Assembly: GCA_900113425.1 (NCBI GenBank)
Contig: FOZF01000003.1
Coordinates: forward strand, 1-64,000
Length of the DNA: 64,000 nucleotides
Origin: Stenotrophomonas maltophilia
GTDB lineage: Bacteria; Pseudomonadota; Gammaproteobacteria; Xanthomonadales; Xanthomonadaceae
Direction of reading: 5' to 3'
The notes below the pieces were generated by a model, which saw nothing but the letters and a program-made list of their open reading frames with translations, made no database searches and had not been told where the DNA came from. Each line of letters opens with the position of its first letter. Position 1 is the stretch's first letter. Below are positions 52,435 to 61,276 of the stretch, one piece after another. The position numbers were made by a program, and so were the translations under genes.

Positions 52435-52795
52435 TCCGCTGCGGGTAGCGCCGGGCCATGCCCGGCGGGATCGGTGAACCGCGCTGCGCGCTCGCCGGGC
52501 ATGGCCCGGCGCTACCGGCGGGTGATCCGCCGGACGGCGTCCCGTTGCCGCGCTGGATCGTGCCGACCTGGTAGCGACGGGCCATGCCCGGCGGGATCGG
52601 TGAACCGCGCTGCGCGCTCGCCGGGCATGGCCCGGCGCTACCGGCGGGTGATCCGCCGGACGGCGTCCCGTTGCCGCGCTGGATCGTGCCGACCTGGTAG
52701 CGACGGGCCATGCCCGGCGGGATCGGTGAACCGCGCTGCGCGCTCGCCGGGCATGGCCCGGCGCTACCGGCGGATGATCCGCCGGACGGCATCCG
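52435..52795. other. 361-bp intergenic tandem array of SMAG elements
   Basis: No gene between the EF-hand stop and the ubiquinone hydroxylase stop. Almost all of it is the SMAG array given separately, ending in a GC-rich spacer (GATGATCCGCCGGACGGCAT) next to the convergent stop. Confidence 0.85.
52444..52793. repeat. Three SMAG pairs in tandem, period 126 bp, carrying the EF-hand gene 3' end
   Basis: Each unit contains GTAGCG(C/A)CGGGCCATGCCC..GGCGGGATCGGTGAACCGCG, then the facing CGCCGGGCATGGCCCGGCGC..TACC and GGCG(G/G)(G/A)TGATCCGCCGGACGG. Units start near 52445, 52571 and 52697. The second and third are preceded by GCTGGATCGTGCCGACCTGG (52552-52571, 52678-52697), identical to 52395-52414 in the EF-hand gene. 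The units are nearly identical, so the expansion is recent. Confidence 0.9.
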
Positions 52796-53977
52796 TTACA
52801 CGCCCGCGGCGCGCTTCCAGAACGCCTGCACCAGCGGCGGCCACTTGCCGACGCAGCCCAGCGCGCGGCCACGGGCCAGGGTCAGGTGCATCTCGTCGTT
52901 GGAGAACAGGCGGTTGATCGCATCGAAACTGTAGGCGGCCACCTGGTTGTCGCTGCGCCGTTCGCGGGCCCAGCGCTGCAGGCGCTGCGGCGACAGGCGC
53001 GGCTGGCCACGGCGCTCGGCTGAAGGCGCCAGCCATTGCCGCAGGGCAGCGACATCCCGCAGCCCCAGGTTCACGCCCTGCCCGGCCAGGGGATGCACCA
53101 CATGCGCGGCGTCGCCGAGTGCGAGCACGCGCCCGGCCACATAGTGGCGGGCCAGCTGGCGGCGCAGCGGGAACGCGGCGCGCGGCGACACCAGGCGCAG
53201 TTCGCCCAGCCGTGCGGCGAAGGCGCGGGTCAGTTCGCGATTGAATGCCTCCTCCTCCAGCGCCAGCACGCGCACCGCCTCGTCGTCAGGCAAGGTCCAC
53301 ACGATCGAGCTGCGGCGCTCGCCCACCGGCAGCAACGCCAGCGGACCGGTTGGCAGGAAACGCTGCCAGGCCGTGGCCTGGTTGGGCAGCTCGCTGTCGA
53401 CGTAGGCCACCACGCCACGCTGGTGATAGTCGTGGCGCACCACGTCGATGCCCGCCAGCTCGCGCAGCGTCGACTCGGCACCATCGGCGGCCACGGCGAG
53501 GGCCGCTTCCAGCCTGCGTCCGTCATCCAGGCGCAGTCGCACCCCCTCCTCGTCCTGCTCCAGCGCCTCCACCCGTGCCGGGCAATGCAGCTGCACGCCG
53601 GCCGCCGGCAGTGCCGCCCACAGGCGATCCTGCAACAGCCCGTTCTCGACGATGAAGCCCAGCTCGCGACGCCCCAGGCGGTCGGCATCGAACAGCAGGT
53701 CCTCGCCTCCCGCGGCATCCCATACCTGCATGCGGCGATAGGGCCAGGCCCGCGCCTGTACGATCGCGCGCCACACGCCGAGACGGTCCAGCAGCTGCAC
53801 GTTGTCGGCCGCGAAGGCGAACACGCGCAGGTCCGGCTGCGATGCCTGCCAGGGCGCGGGCTCACGGCCCTCCACCAGGGCGACGGCCAGCCCCGCATCG
53901 GCCAGCGCCAGTGCACACGCGGCACCGACCACGCCGCCTCCCACGATGACCACGTCCAGGCACGCGCGGCGGTTCAT
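52796..53977 (-). CDS. UbiH/UbiF-family FAD-dependent hydroxylase (second of pair)
   Basis: Class A flavin monooxygenase of ubiquinone synthesis. FAD motifs: VVIVGGGVVGAACALALADA at the N-terminus, the internal AVAADGAESTLREL (DG motif), and VLALGDAAHVVHPLAGQGVN (GD motif). Length 393 residues. By its position after ubiH it probably hydroxylates another ring position (UbiI- or UbiF-like); which carbon cannot be told by eye. The ATG at 53977 overlaps the ubiH stop (ATGA). Confidence 0.9.
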   Translation of the reverse strand: MNRRACLDVVIVGGGVVGAACALALADAGLAVALVEGREPAPWQASQPDLRVFAFAADNVQLLDRLGVWRAIVQARAWPYRRMQVWDAAGGEDLLFDADRLGRRELGFIVENGLLQDRLWAALPAAGVQLHCPARVEALEQDEEGVRLRLDDGRRLEAALAVAADGAESTLRELAGIDVVRHDYHQRGVVAYVDSELPNQATAWQRFLPTGPLALLPVGERRSSIVWTLPDDEAVRVLALEEEAFNRELTRAFAARLGELRLVSPRAAFPLRRQLARHYVAGRVLALGDAAHVVHPLAGQGVNLGLRDVAALRQWLAPSAERRGQPRLSPQRLQRWARERRSDNQVAAYSFDAINRLFSNDEMHLTLARGRALGCVGKWPPLVQAFWKRAAGV

Positions 53978-55182
53978 GCGGCTTCTCCGCGGCACAGTCG
54001 CGGCACGACGCCGCGGAAACCCATCGCCCCGCCGACCAGCATCGACTGCACCGAACCCCGCTGCGCGGCCACCAGGCCGAGACTGCGCAGCGGGCGCATC
54101 AACGGCGCAGGATTGCTGGTCAGGCGCGCCAGACCTCCGGAGAAGGCCACCGTCTGCTGGCGATCCTCTTCCCGACGGGCCACATACGCACGCAGCAGCG
54201 CGTCACTGCCGGCATCGCCTGCATCGTCTTCGAGCAGCTCGGCCAGGGTCAGCGCATCACGCAGGCCCAGGTTGAAGCCTTGCGCGCCCAACGGATGGAT
54301 GGTCTGTGCGGCATTGCCGAGCAGCACCGCGCGCTCGCCTGCCAGGGCTCGCGCCAGCACCTGGATCAGCGGATACGCACTGCGCGGGCCCGACTCCAGC
54401 AGACGCCCGGCGCGCCAGCCGATGGCATGCTGCAGGCGCTGCAGCCACGCTGCATCGTCCAGCGCCAGCACTGCGTCGGCGTCTTCGCGCGCCACCCCGT
54501 GCACCGTGCCGAAATGGCGATCGCCACGCGGCAGCAGGGCCGTTGGACCGGTATCGGTGAAGCGCTCCCAGGCCGTGCCGTCGGGCGCGCGCTGGCTGCG
54601 CACGCGGGCCACGAACAGGGTCTGCTGGAAATCGTGGCGTTCGACCTCGATGCCCAGCGCCTCCCGCACCGCGCTGGCCGTGCCATCGGCACCGACCACC
54701 AGCCGTGCCAGCAGCGTGCGCTCGCCGGCGTCGTCGGCCACATGCACCTGGCGGAAGCCCTCCACCACCCCGCCCAGACCGAGGAAACGCATCGGCCGGT
54801 AACGCCGCAGCCGCGGCAGTTCCTGCAGGCGTGCCTCAAGCGCATGACCGAAGTCACGCGCGACCACCACCTGGCCGAACCACGGCCGGTTGTAATCGGC
54901 CGCATCGAGCTGCACCCGGCCGAAGTCACCGGCGCGGCTGACATGGATGCGACGGATCGGTCCCGGCGCCATCGCCAGCTTCTGCATCACCCCCAGCGCG
55001 GTCAGCGCGTTGACGGTGGCGGCGGCGAAACTGAGGTTGCGCTGGTCGAACACCGCCGGCAGTCCACCGGCAGGGCTGGCCTCGATCAGGCCCACGTCGC
55101 GGCCCAGGCGGTCCAGGGCGATGGCGAGGCTGGCACCCACCAGCCCGCCGCCGACGATCAGCACGTCATGTCGTTCACTCAT
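53974..55182 (-). CDS. ubiH: 2-octaprenyl-6-methoxyphenol hydroxylase-like protein
   Basis: Flavin monooxygenase of ubiquinone ring hydroxylation. The N-terminal FAD motif is DVLIVGGGLVGASLAIALDR, the DG motif region LVVGADGTASAVREALGI, and the GD motif VLLGNAAQTIHPLGAQGFNL, with Asn in place of the usual Asp of GDAA, a substitution seen in UbiH proteins. Length 402 residues. ATG at 55182 gives MSERHDVLIVGG; an in-frame ATG three codons upstream is possible. It overlaps the second hydroxylase by ATGA. Confidence 0.9.
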   Translation of the reverse strand: MSERHDVLIVGGGLVGASLAIALDRLGRDVGLIEASPAGGLPAVFDQRNLSFAAATVNALTALGVMQKLAMAPGPIRRIHVSRAGDFGRVQLDAADYNRPWFGQVVVARDFGHALEARLQELPRLRRYRPMRFLGLGGVVEGFRQVHVADDAGERTLLARLVVGADGTASAVREALGIEVERHDFQQTLFVARVRSQRAPDGTAWERFTDTGPTALLPRGDRHFGTVHGVAREDADAVLALDDAAWLQRLQHAIGWRAGRLLESGPRSAYPLIQVLARALAGERAVLLGNAAQTIHPLGAQGFNLGLRDALTLAELLEDDAGDAGSDALLRAYVARREEDRQQTVAFSGGLARLTSNPAPLMRPLRSLGLVAAQRGSVQSMLVGGAMGFRGVVPRLCRGEAA

Positions 55183-55291
55183 GGCGTTCATGATACGCGC
55201 TCGCCCCGGCTGTACACCGAACGCGACGCTGCCTGCGCCAACCCGCGCGGCGGGCTAGAATGAAAGCTGAATCCGCTCCGGGCCCGCCGCC

Positions 55292-55876
55292 ATGTCCGAC
55301 ACCGCCAATCGCGCCTTCGTCCTGTCCGTGCTCGTGCTGTTGCTGGCGGCGACCCGGGTCAACCACTTCGCGGCGATCCCCGATGCCTCCTGGGCGGTGT
55401 TCTTCATCGGCGGCTTCTACCTGGCGCGCTGGACGCGCTGGGCCTTTCCGCTGCTGATGCTGTTCGCGGTGCTGGTCGACTGGATCGTGATCCGCAGCGC
55501 GGGGCTGGATTTCTGGCAGCACTACTGCGTGTCGCCCGGCTACTGGCTGCTGCTGCCGGCGTACTTCTCGCTGTGGGCCGGCGGCATGCTGCTGGGCCAC
55601 AACTACCGCGGCGCGCGCTGGCCGGTGCTGGCCAAGGGTACGCTGCTGCTGGTGGCCTCGGTGGCGCTGTGCCACCTGCTTGCGCAGGGGGGCTTCTACT
55701 GGACCACCCGCAACGTTGCCGAGCCGACGCTGGCGGGCTGGGCGCAGAACTACGCACAGTGGTTCGGCCCCTACCTGCGGACCACGGCGATCTACGTAGC
55801 GCTGGCCGCTGCCCTGCAACTGGCCGTGGAGCAGGTGCTCAAGCTCCAGCAGGCCCGTCGCGACATCCGGCACTGA
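55292..55876 (+). CDS. Six-span membrane protein, candidate cobalamin transporter BtuM
   Basis: A 194-residue protein with about six hydrophobic segments (7-23, 33-48, 50-68, 84-101, 108-130, 158-178). A lone cysteine in the middle, Cys79 in GLDFWQHYCVSPGYW, falls at the place of the cobalt-coordinating Cys80 of the characterised Thiobacillus BtuM. The next gene, 8 bp downstream, is a cobalamin adenosyltransferase. Size, topology, the cysteine and the neighbour together suggest B12 uptake; this is inference, not sequence identity. A second cysteine (CHLLAQGG, near 130) is also present. TAGAAT at 55256-55261 could be the -10. No B12 riboswitch was seen in the 109-bp gap. Confidence 0.6.
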   Translation: MSDTANRAFVLSVLVLLLAATRVNHFAAIPDASWAVFFIGGFYLARWTRWAFPLLMLFAVLVDWIVIRSAGLDFWQHYCVSPGYWLLLPAYFSLWAGGMLLGHNYRGARWPVLAKGTLLLVASVALCHLLAQGGFYWTTRNVAEPTLAGWAQNYAQWFGPYLRTTAIYVALAAALQLAVEQVLKLQQARRDIRH

Positions 55877-55884
55877 GCTGCGCC

Positions 55885-56439
55885 ATGGGCCATCGCCTCT
55901 CGCGCATCTACACCCGCACCGGTGACGACGGCAGCACCGGACTGGGCGATGGCCAGCGCGTGGCCAAGGACGATGCCCGCGTCGCTTCCTACGGCACCGT
56001 CGACGAAGCCAACGCGGCGCTGGGCCTGCTGCTGGCCGCGCCGCTTCCGGACGACGTGCGCGCGCTGGTGGTCCACCTGCAGCACCAGCTGTTCGACCTG
56101 GGCGCCGAGCTGTGCATCCCCGGCCATGCCGCGATCCATGCCGCCGATGTCTCGGCGCTGGAACAGCAACTGGACCACTACAACGCCACGCTGCCGATGC
56201 TGAAGGAGTTCATCCTGCCCGCCGGTGGCGAAGCCGCCGCACGCTGCCACCTGGCACGGACCATCGTCCGCCGCGCCGAGCGCGAGACGGTGACGCTGTC
56301 CCGCCATGAGAACGTGCGCAGCGAAGCGCTGCAGTATCTCAACCGGCTGTCGGACCTGCTGTTCGTGCTGGCCCGGGTGCTGGCCCGCGCCGATGGGCAG
56401 GGCGAGGCGCTCTGGCAGCCCCAGCACCGGCAGGGCTGA
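55885..56439 (+). CDS. Cob(I)yrinic acid a,c-diamide adenosyltransferase, PduO type
   Basis: Transfers the adenosyl group of ATP to cob(I)alamin, making coenzyme B12. N-terminal ATP loop IYTRTGDDGSTGLGDGQRVA; KDDARVASYGTVDEANAALG and the C-terminal RRAERETVTLSRHENVRSEA, LQYLNRLSDLLFVLARV match the PduO/MMAB family. Length 184 residues. It probably forms an uptake and activation pair with the membrane protein upstream, because no de novo cobalamin genes are in the window. Confidence 0.94.
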   Translation: MGHRLSRIYTRTGDDGSTGLGDGQRVAKDDARVASYGTVDEANAALGLLLAAPLPDDVRALVVHLQHQLFDLGAELCIPGHAAIHAADVSALEQQLDHYNATLPMLKEFILPAGGEAAARCHLARTIVRRAERETVTLSRHENVRSEALQYLNRLSDLLFVLARVLARADGQGEALWQPQHRQG

Positions 56440-56448
56440 GTCCGTACG

Positions 56449-57387
56449 ATGCTGGTCTTCACCCATCCGTCCTGCCTGCTGCACGATCCCGGTCCGGGCC
56501 ATCCCGAATGCCCGCAACGGCTGCAGGGCGTGCTCGACGCCCTGCGCGCCGCTTTCCCCGGCCAGCTGGACTGGCGCGAGGCCCCACCCGCCAAGTTCGG
56601 CGAGTTGAGCCGGGTCCACGACAGCGCCCTGCTCGACTTCGTGCTGCAGCCGCAGACCGTGCCCCTGCGCCAGCTGGACATGGACACCTGGACCTCGCCC
56701 GGCTCGGCCAGCGCGGCGGTGCATGCTGCCGGTGCCGGTGTGGCCGCGGTGGATGCGGTGATGCTGGGCGCGGACCCGCTGGCGTTCTGCGCGGTGCGCC
56801 CGCCGGGTCACCATGCCACCAGCAGCACGGCCATGGGCTTCTGCCTGCTCAACAACATCGCCATCGCCGCAGCCTACGCGCGCGACCGCCACGGGCTGGA
56901 GCGGATCGCGGTGGTCGACTTCGACGTCCACCATGGCAACGGCACCCAGGACATCTTCCAGCACGACGCACGGGTGTCGTATTACAGCACCCACCAGGCC
57001 GGCCTGTTCCCCAATTCCGGCCTGCGCCGTGACCGTGGCGCGGGCAATCTGATGAACATCCTGCTGCCGCCGGGCAGCGGCGGATTCCGCTTCCGCAATG
57101 TCTGGGCCGACGAGATGCTGCCGGCCATCGACGACTTCCGCCCGCAGCTGATGCTGATCTCGGCAGGCTTCGACGCCCATCTGCGCGACCCGCAGGCGGA
57201 TCTGATGCTGGAGACCGAGGATTTCGCCTGGATCACCCGCGAACTGCATGCGCTGGCGCGTCGCCATGCGGCCGGCCGGGTGGTGTCGATGCTGGAGGGT
57301 GGCTACGACCTGCAGGCCCTGGCCGAATGCAGCGTGGCCCACGTGCAGGCCCTGATGTCGCCCGCGGCGTCCCCCCCGGCTGGATGA
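56449..57387 (+). CDS. Histone deacetylase/acetylpolyamine amidohydrolase family protein
   Basis: A 312-residue zinc amidohydrolase. Catalytic elements in order: RPPGHHATSSTAMGFCLLNN (paired His), VVDFDVHHGNGTQDIF (zinc Asp and His), ISAGFDAHLRDPQADL (zinc Asp) and MLEGGYDLQALAECS. The bacterial class deacetylates polyamines, proteins or small molecules; the natural substrate is unknown. It starts 9 bp after the adenosyltransferase gene. Its stop is 89 bp before the preferred lptD start. Confidence 0.92.
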   Translation: MLVFTHPSCLLHDPGPGHPECPQRLQGVLDALRAAFPGQLDWREAPPAKFGELSRVHDSALLDFVLQPQTVPLRQLDMDTWTSPGSASAAVHAAGAGVAAVDAVMLGADPLAFCAVRPPGHHATSSTAMGFCLLNNIAIAAAYARDRHGLERIAVVDFDVHHGNGTQDIFQHDARVSYYSTHQAGLFPNSGLRRDRGAGNLMNILLPPGSGGFRFRNVWADEMLPAIDDFRPQLMLISAGFDAHLRDPQADLMLETEDFAWITRELHALARRHAAGRVVSMLEGGYDLQALAECSVAHVQALMSPAASPPAG

Positions 57388-57476
57388 ACCCGAACCGGCG
57401 CGACCGGGCCGCCTTCATTGCCCCTATGCAAGGGATGGGGCAAGCTACCGTCCGTTTTCGCCCGAATCCGAACCGC

Positions 57477-59933
57477 GTGCGCCGAGCCCTCCGCCTGCTT
57501 CCCCTGCCCCTGAGCATCGCCGTCTGCCTGCCGGCGATGGCCGATGATAAGCCGCTCAACTGGGGCCTGTGCCCGGCAACCGACGTCATCCCCGCGTTCA
57601 CCGACGCCCCGACCCCGGTTCCGGGCCAGGACAAGGCCGCCGCCAGCGCCGCGCGCGAGCAGCAGCCGACCGATATCGAGGGCGATCAGCTGCTGGGCAC
57701 CACCACGGTGCCGCAGTACGAGGGCAACGTCGCCCTGCGCCGCGGCGATCAGTTCGTCGGCACCGACAAGCTCAGCTTCGACACCGAGTCCGGCAACTAC
57801 ATCGCCGATGGCAATGTCCGCTACCAGGATGCGTCGATCCGCATGGTCGCCAAGCGTGCCGAGGGCAACCAGGAAAGCGACACCCACAAGATCACCGACA
57901 TCCAGTACCAGCTGGTGTCCCGCCGTGGCAACGGCGACGCCGAATCGGTCGACCTGCAGGGCGCGGTCGGGCAGATGCACCGCTCCACCTACACCACCTG
58001 CGATCCGTCGCAGCCGGTGTGGAAGCTGTCTGCGCCGCAGATCGAAGTGGACAACGACGAGGGCTTCGGCACGGCGCGCAATGCCGTACTGCGCATCGGC
58101 AAGGTGCCGGTGCTGTGGGCGCCGTACTTCAAGTTCCCGATCGACGACCGGCGCAAGACCGGCCTGCTGTTCCCGCAGCTGGGCATGTCCGGGCGCAACG
58201 GGTTCGACTACACCCAGCCGATCTACCTGAACCTGGCACCGAACTACGACGACACGCTGATGCCGCGCTACATGAGCCGGCGCGGCCTGATGCTCGACAA
58301 CGAGTTCCGCTACCTCTACAACGGCGGCCGCGGCGAACTGCTGACCGCCTACATCCCCAACGACAAGCTGCGCGACCGCGACCGTGGCCGCGTCATGTTC
58401 AGCGGCTACCACAACGTGGACAGCCACTGGCAGGCACGTGCCAACCTGGCCTGGGTCAGCGACGAGCGCTACGTCGAGGACTTCGCCAACCGCCTGGTGG
58501 GCGTGACCGCCTCGAACCTGCAGAGCACCATTGGCCTGTATGGCACCGGCCAGAACTGGACGGCCGGAATCATGGCCGACCGCTGGCAGCTGACCGACTA
58601 CACGCTCAACGAGAGCGCGCTGGCCTACAACCGCCAGCCGCGCCTGTACTTCAACTGGGACAAGCCGGTCCTGTCGTGGCTGGAAACCGGCGTGTACGCC
58701 GAAGCCGTGCGCTTCACCCATGAAGACATCAACTTCAAGTACGGCCCCGAAGCCGGACCGGACCTTGAGTACACCCGTACCGGCCAGACCCAGCGGATGT
58801 ACGGCGGCGCACGCCTGGACCTGAAGCCCTATGTGTCGCTGCCCTTCAGCGGCGCGGCCTGGTACGTGACCCCGACCCTGGCCTACCGCTACACCGCCTA
58901 CGACCTGGACCGGCAGCTGGCCGACAGCATCCGCCGCAACGTGCTGGTTTCGCAGGGCGTTGATCCAGCCACCGCCACCCCCGAGCAGCTGCGCGGCAAC
59001 ACCTCGCCCAGCCGCAGCCTGCCGATCGGCAGCATCGATGCCGGCCTGTTCTTCGACCGCGAGACCACCATCGGCGGCCGCTCGTTCCTGCACACCCTGG
59101 AGCCGCGCCTGTTCTACCTGCGCACGCCCTACCGCAACCAGGACGAGCTGCCGATCTTCGATACCCGTGACTTCACCTTCAGCTGGGGCCAGCTGTTCCG
59201 CGACTCGCGCTATACCGGCGCCGACCGCCAGAACGACGCCAACCAGCTGACCATGGCGCTGGGCACCCGCTTCATCGACCAGACCACCGGCCGCGAGCGG
59301 TTCTCGGCGGCCATCGGCCAGATCCAGTACTTCGACGAATCGCGGGTGACCGCTGTGCCGGGTGGCCCGCCGGTGGAGAAGGGCAAGTCGGCCTGGATCG
59401 CCGATGCCAACTACATGGTCAACGACCGCTGGACCCTCAGCGCGACCTACCAGTGGGACCCCAAATACAAGCGTGAGGACCTGGCCAGCTTCCGCGCCCG
59501 TTACCTGATGCCCAACGATGGCGTGGTCAACCTGACCTACCGCCACCGCATCAACCCGGACGGCACCGACCTGCTGAAGCAGGCCGACCTGTCGTTCCTG
59601 TACCCGCTGAACCCCCGCTGGAGCCTGGTCGGCCGCTACTACTACTCGCTGGAAGACAAGAAGCCGCTGGAAATCATCGGTGGCGTCCAGTGGGACAGCT
59701 GCTGCCTGGCCGTGCGCGCGGTGGCCCGCCGCTACGTGCGCAACCGCGAGGGCGAGCTGAACAATTCCATCCAGCTGGAGTTCGTGCTGAAGGGCCTCAG
59801 CTCCCTGGGCCAGGACACGGACCGCACCCTGCGCCGTGCTATCCTCGGCTACAACCGCGACGACCTCTATCTCGTGCCCCCCAGCAATACCGGGACGACC
59901 CGGGACGACTACGATCCGAATCTGATCCCATGA
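57477..59933 (+). CDS. lptD: LPS-assembly protein LptD
   Basis: Outer-membrane barrel that inserts lipopolysaccharide with LptE. The preferred start is the GTG at 57477, giving RRALRLLPLPLSIAVCLPAM as signal peptide; ATGs at 57384, 57426 and 57435 would add an Arg-rich, non-signal-like lead. The N-terminal OstA/LptA-like domain (about 70-190; YEGNVALRRGDQFVGTDKLS, AEGNQESDTHK) is followed by the barrel. Conserved cysteines are present near the N-terminus (LNWGLCP) and in the late barrel (WDSCCLAVRA, paired Cys), as needed for the inter-domain disulfides. Length 818 residues. Overlaps surA by ATGA. Confidence 0.95.
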   Translation: MRRALRLLPLPLSIAVCLPAMADDKPLNWGLCPATDVIPAFTDAPTPVPGQDKAAASAAREQQPTDIEGDQLLGTTTVPQYEGNVALRRGDQFVGTDKLSFDTESGNYIADGNVRYQDASIRMVAKRAEGNQESDTHKITDIQYQLVSRRGNGDAESVDLQGAVGQMHRSTYTTCDPSQPVWKLSAPQIEVDNDEGFGTARNAVLRIGKVPVLWAPYFKFPIDDRRKTGLLFPQLGMSGRNGFDYTQPIYLNLAPNYDDTLMPRYMSRRGLMLDNEFRYLYNGGRGELLTAYIPNDKLRDRDRGRVMFSGYHNVDSHWQARANLAWVSDERYVEDFANRLVGVTASNLQSTIGLYGTGQNWTAGIMADRWQLTDYTLNESALAYNRQPRLYFNWDKPVLSWLETGVYAEAVRFTHEDINFKYGPEAGPDLEYTRTGQTQRMYGGARLDLKPYVSLPFSGAAWYVTPTLAYRYTAYDLDRQLADSIRRNVLVSQGVDPATATPEQLRGNTSPSRSLPIGSIDAGLFFDRETTIGGRSFLHTLEPRLFYLRTPYRNQDELPIFDTRDFTFSWGQLFRDSRYTGADRQNDANQLTMALGTRFIDQTTGRERFSAAIGQIQYFDESRVTAVPGGPPVEKGKSAWIADANYMVNDRWTLSATYQWDPKYKREDLASFRARYLMPNDGVVNLTYRHRINPDGTDLLKQADLSFLYPLNPRWSLVGRYYYSLEDKKPLEIIGGVQWDSCCLAVRAVARRYVRNREGELNNSIQLEFVLKGLSSLGQDTDRTLRRAILGYNRDDLYLVPPSNTGTTRDDYDPNLIP

Positions 59934-61273
59934 CCAAGCGCTTCCCCGTTCTTCTCGCCTCGCTGCTGGCGGTGTCCAGCGTGTCCGCCCCCCTGCAGGC
60001 ACTTGCCCAGGAGGCGCAGCCGCTGGACCGCATCGCCGCTGTCGTCGACGAGGACGTGATCCTGCAGAGCGAACTCCAGCGCGCCATCGCCAACATCAAG
60101 GCGCAGTACGCCGGCCGCGAGGCCCAGCTGCCGCCGGATGACGTACTCAGCCGGCAGGTGCTCGAGCGCCTGGTGCTGGTCAAGCTGCAGGTGGCCCGTG
60201 CGCAGGGCAGCGGCATCCGCGTCAGCGACCAGGAGCTGAACCAGGCGATGAATGCCATCGCCCAGCAGAATGGTTCCAATCTGGATGCGCTGCGCCAGCG
60301 CCTGGCAAGTGACGGCATCGATTTCAACGACTTCCGCGCCTCGGTGCGTGACGAGATCACCGTGCAGCGCCTGCGCCAGAGCTTCGCGCAGAGCCGCATC
60401 AGCGTCAGCGAGGGCGAAGTCGATGCCGCGTTGAAGCAGCAGGCCACCGCCGGCAACCAGTACCACCTGGCGCACATCCTGATCGCCCTGCCCGACGGCG
60501 CCAATGCCGAGCAGATCGCCACCGGCCAGAAGAAGGCCGACGGCGTGAAGGCCCTGCTGGACAAGGGTGAGCTGGATTTCAATGCCGCCGCCGTACGCTA
60601 CTCGGACAGCCCCAATGCACTGGAAGGCGGCGACCTGGGCTGGCGCAGCATGGACGAGATCCCGGCCGCGTTCGCGCAGCTGATGGAAAAGATGAATGCC
60701 GGTGACGTGGTTGGCCCGATCCGGGGTCCGAGCGGCTTCCAGCTGCTGAAGCTGGTGGAAGTGCGCGATTCCAGCGCCGCCGCCGGCACCCATACCGTCA
60801 CCGAGTTCCACGGCCGCCACATCCTGGTGCGCGTGGACGACAACCAGTCCGATGCGGCCGCCAAGGCCAAGATCGACACCCTGCGTGCCCGCATTGCGGG
60901 CGGCGCCGACTTCCAGACGGTGGCCAGGGAGTCGTCCGAGGACAACAACAGCAAGGGCCAGGGCGGCGATCTGGGCTGGTTCCCGGCCGATGCGTTCGGT
61001 CCGGCCTTCGGCCAGCAGGTCCAGAGCGTGCAGGACGGCGGTGTCAGCCAGCCGTTCCGCACCGATGCCGGTTGGCACATCGTGCAGCGCGTGGCGACCC
61101 GCCAGACCGACGTGACCAACGACAACCAGCGTGCCCAGGTCCGCGAGACCATCGGCCGCCGCAAGCTGGAAGACGAGTACAACCGCTTCCTGCAGGAGCT
61201 GCGTGGCGAAGCCTACGTCAGCTTCCGCAGCGGTGACCGCGCGGAAAACACCGCGACGCCGCCGCAGTCCTGA
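59930..61273 (+). CDS. surA: Periplasmic chaperone and peptidyl-prolyl isomerase SurA
   Basis: Escorts unfolded outer-membrane proteins, including LptD, to the Bam complex. Signal peptide MTKRFPVLLASLLAVSSVSA (about 1-27), an N-terminal chaperone region beginning LDRIAAVVDEDVILQSELQR, and two parvulin domains (about 175-275, YHLAHILIAL; 290-390, FHGRHILVRVDD), with GDLGWRSMDEIPAAF and GDLGWFPADAFGPAF as their paired landmarks. Length 447 residues. ATGA overlap with lptD, and pdxA follows 3 bp later. Confidence 0.97.
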   Translation: MTKRFPVLLASLLAVSSVSAPLQALAQEAQPLDRIAAVVDEDVILQSELQRAIANIKAQYAGREAQLPPDDVLSRQVLERLVLVKLQVARAQGSGIRVSDQELNQAMNAIAQQNGSNLDALRQRLASDGIDFNDFRASVRDEITVQRLRQSFAQSRISVSEGEVDAALKQQATAGNQYHLAHILIALPDGANAEQIATGQKKADGVKALLDKGELDFNAAAVRYSDSPNALEGGDLGWRSMDEIPAAFAQLMEKMNAGDVVGPIRGPSGFQLLKLVEVRDSSAAAGTHTVTEFHGRHILVRVDDNQSDAAAKAKIDTLRARIAGGADFQTVARESSEDNNSKGQGGDLGWFPADAFGPAFGQQVQSVQDGGVSQPFRTDAGWHIVQRVATRQTDVTNDNQRAQVRETIGRRKLEDEYNRFLQELRGEAYVSFRSGDRAENTATPPQS

Positions 61274-61276
61274 CCG

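Noticed and set aside
52444..52793. Possible CRISPR-like array (three near-identical repeats)
   Set aside because: The units are 126 bp, near-identical throughout without variable spacers, self-complementary, and of the known GTAG palindrome type; no cas genes are present.
55192..55291. B12 riboswitch upstream of the BtuM candidate
   Set aside because: The gap is only 109 bp and contains no B12-box-like sequence, too short for a cobalamin riboswitch.
57303..60002. 899-codon minus-strand open frame opposite lptD
   Set aside because: It is a GC-driven shadow. LptD on the plus strand has a signal peptide, LptA-like domain and paired cysteines; the antisense product is Gln/Val/His-rich with no recognisable domain.
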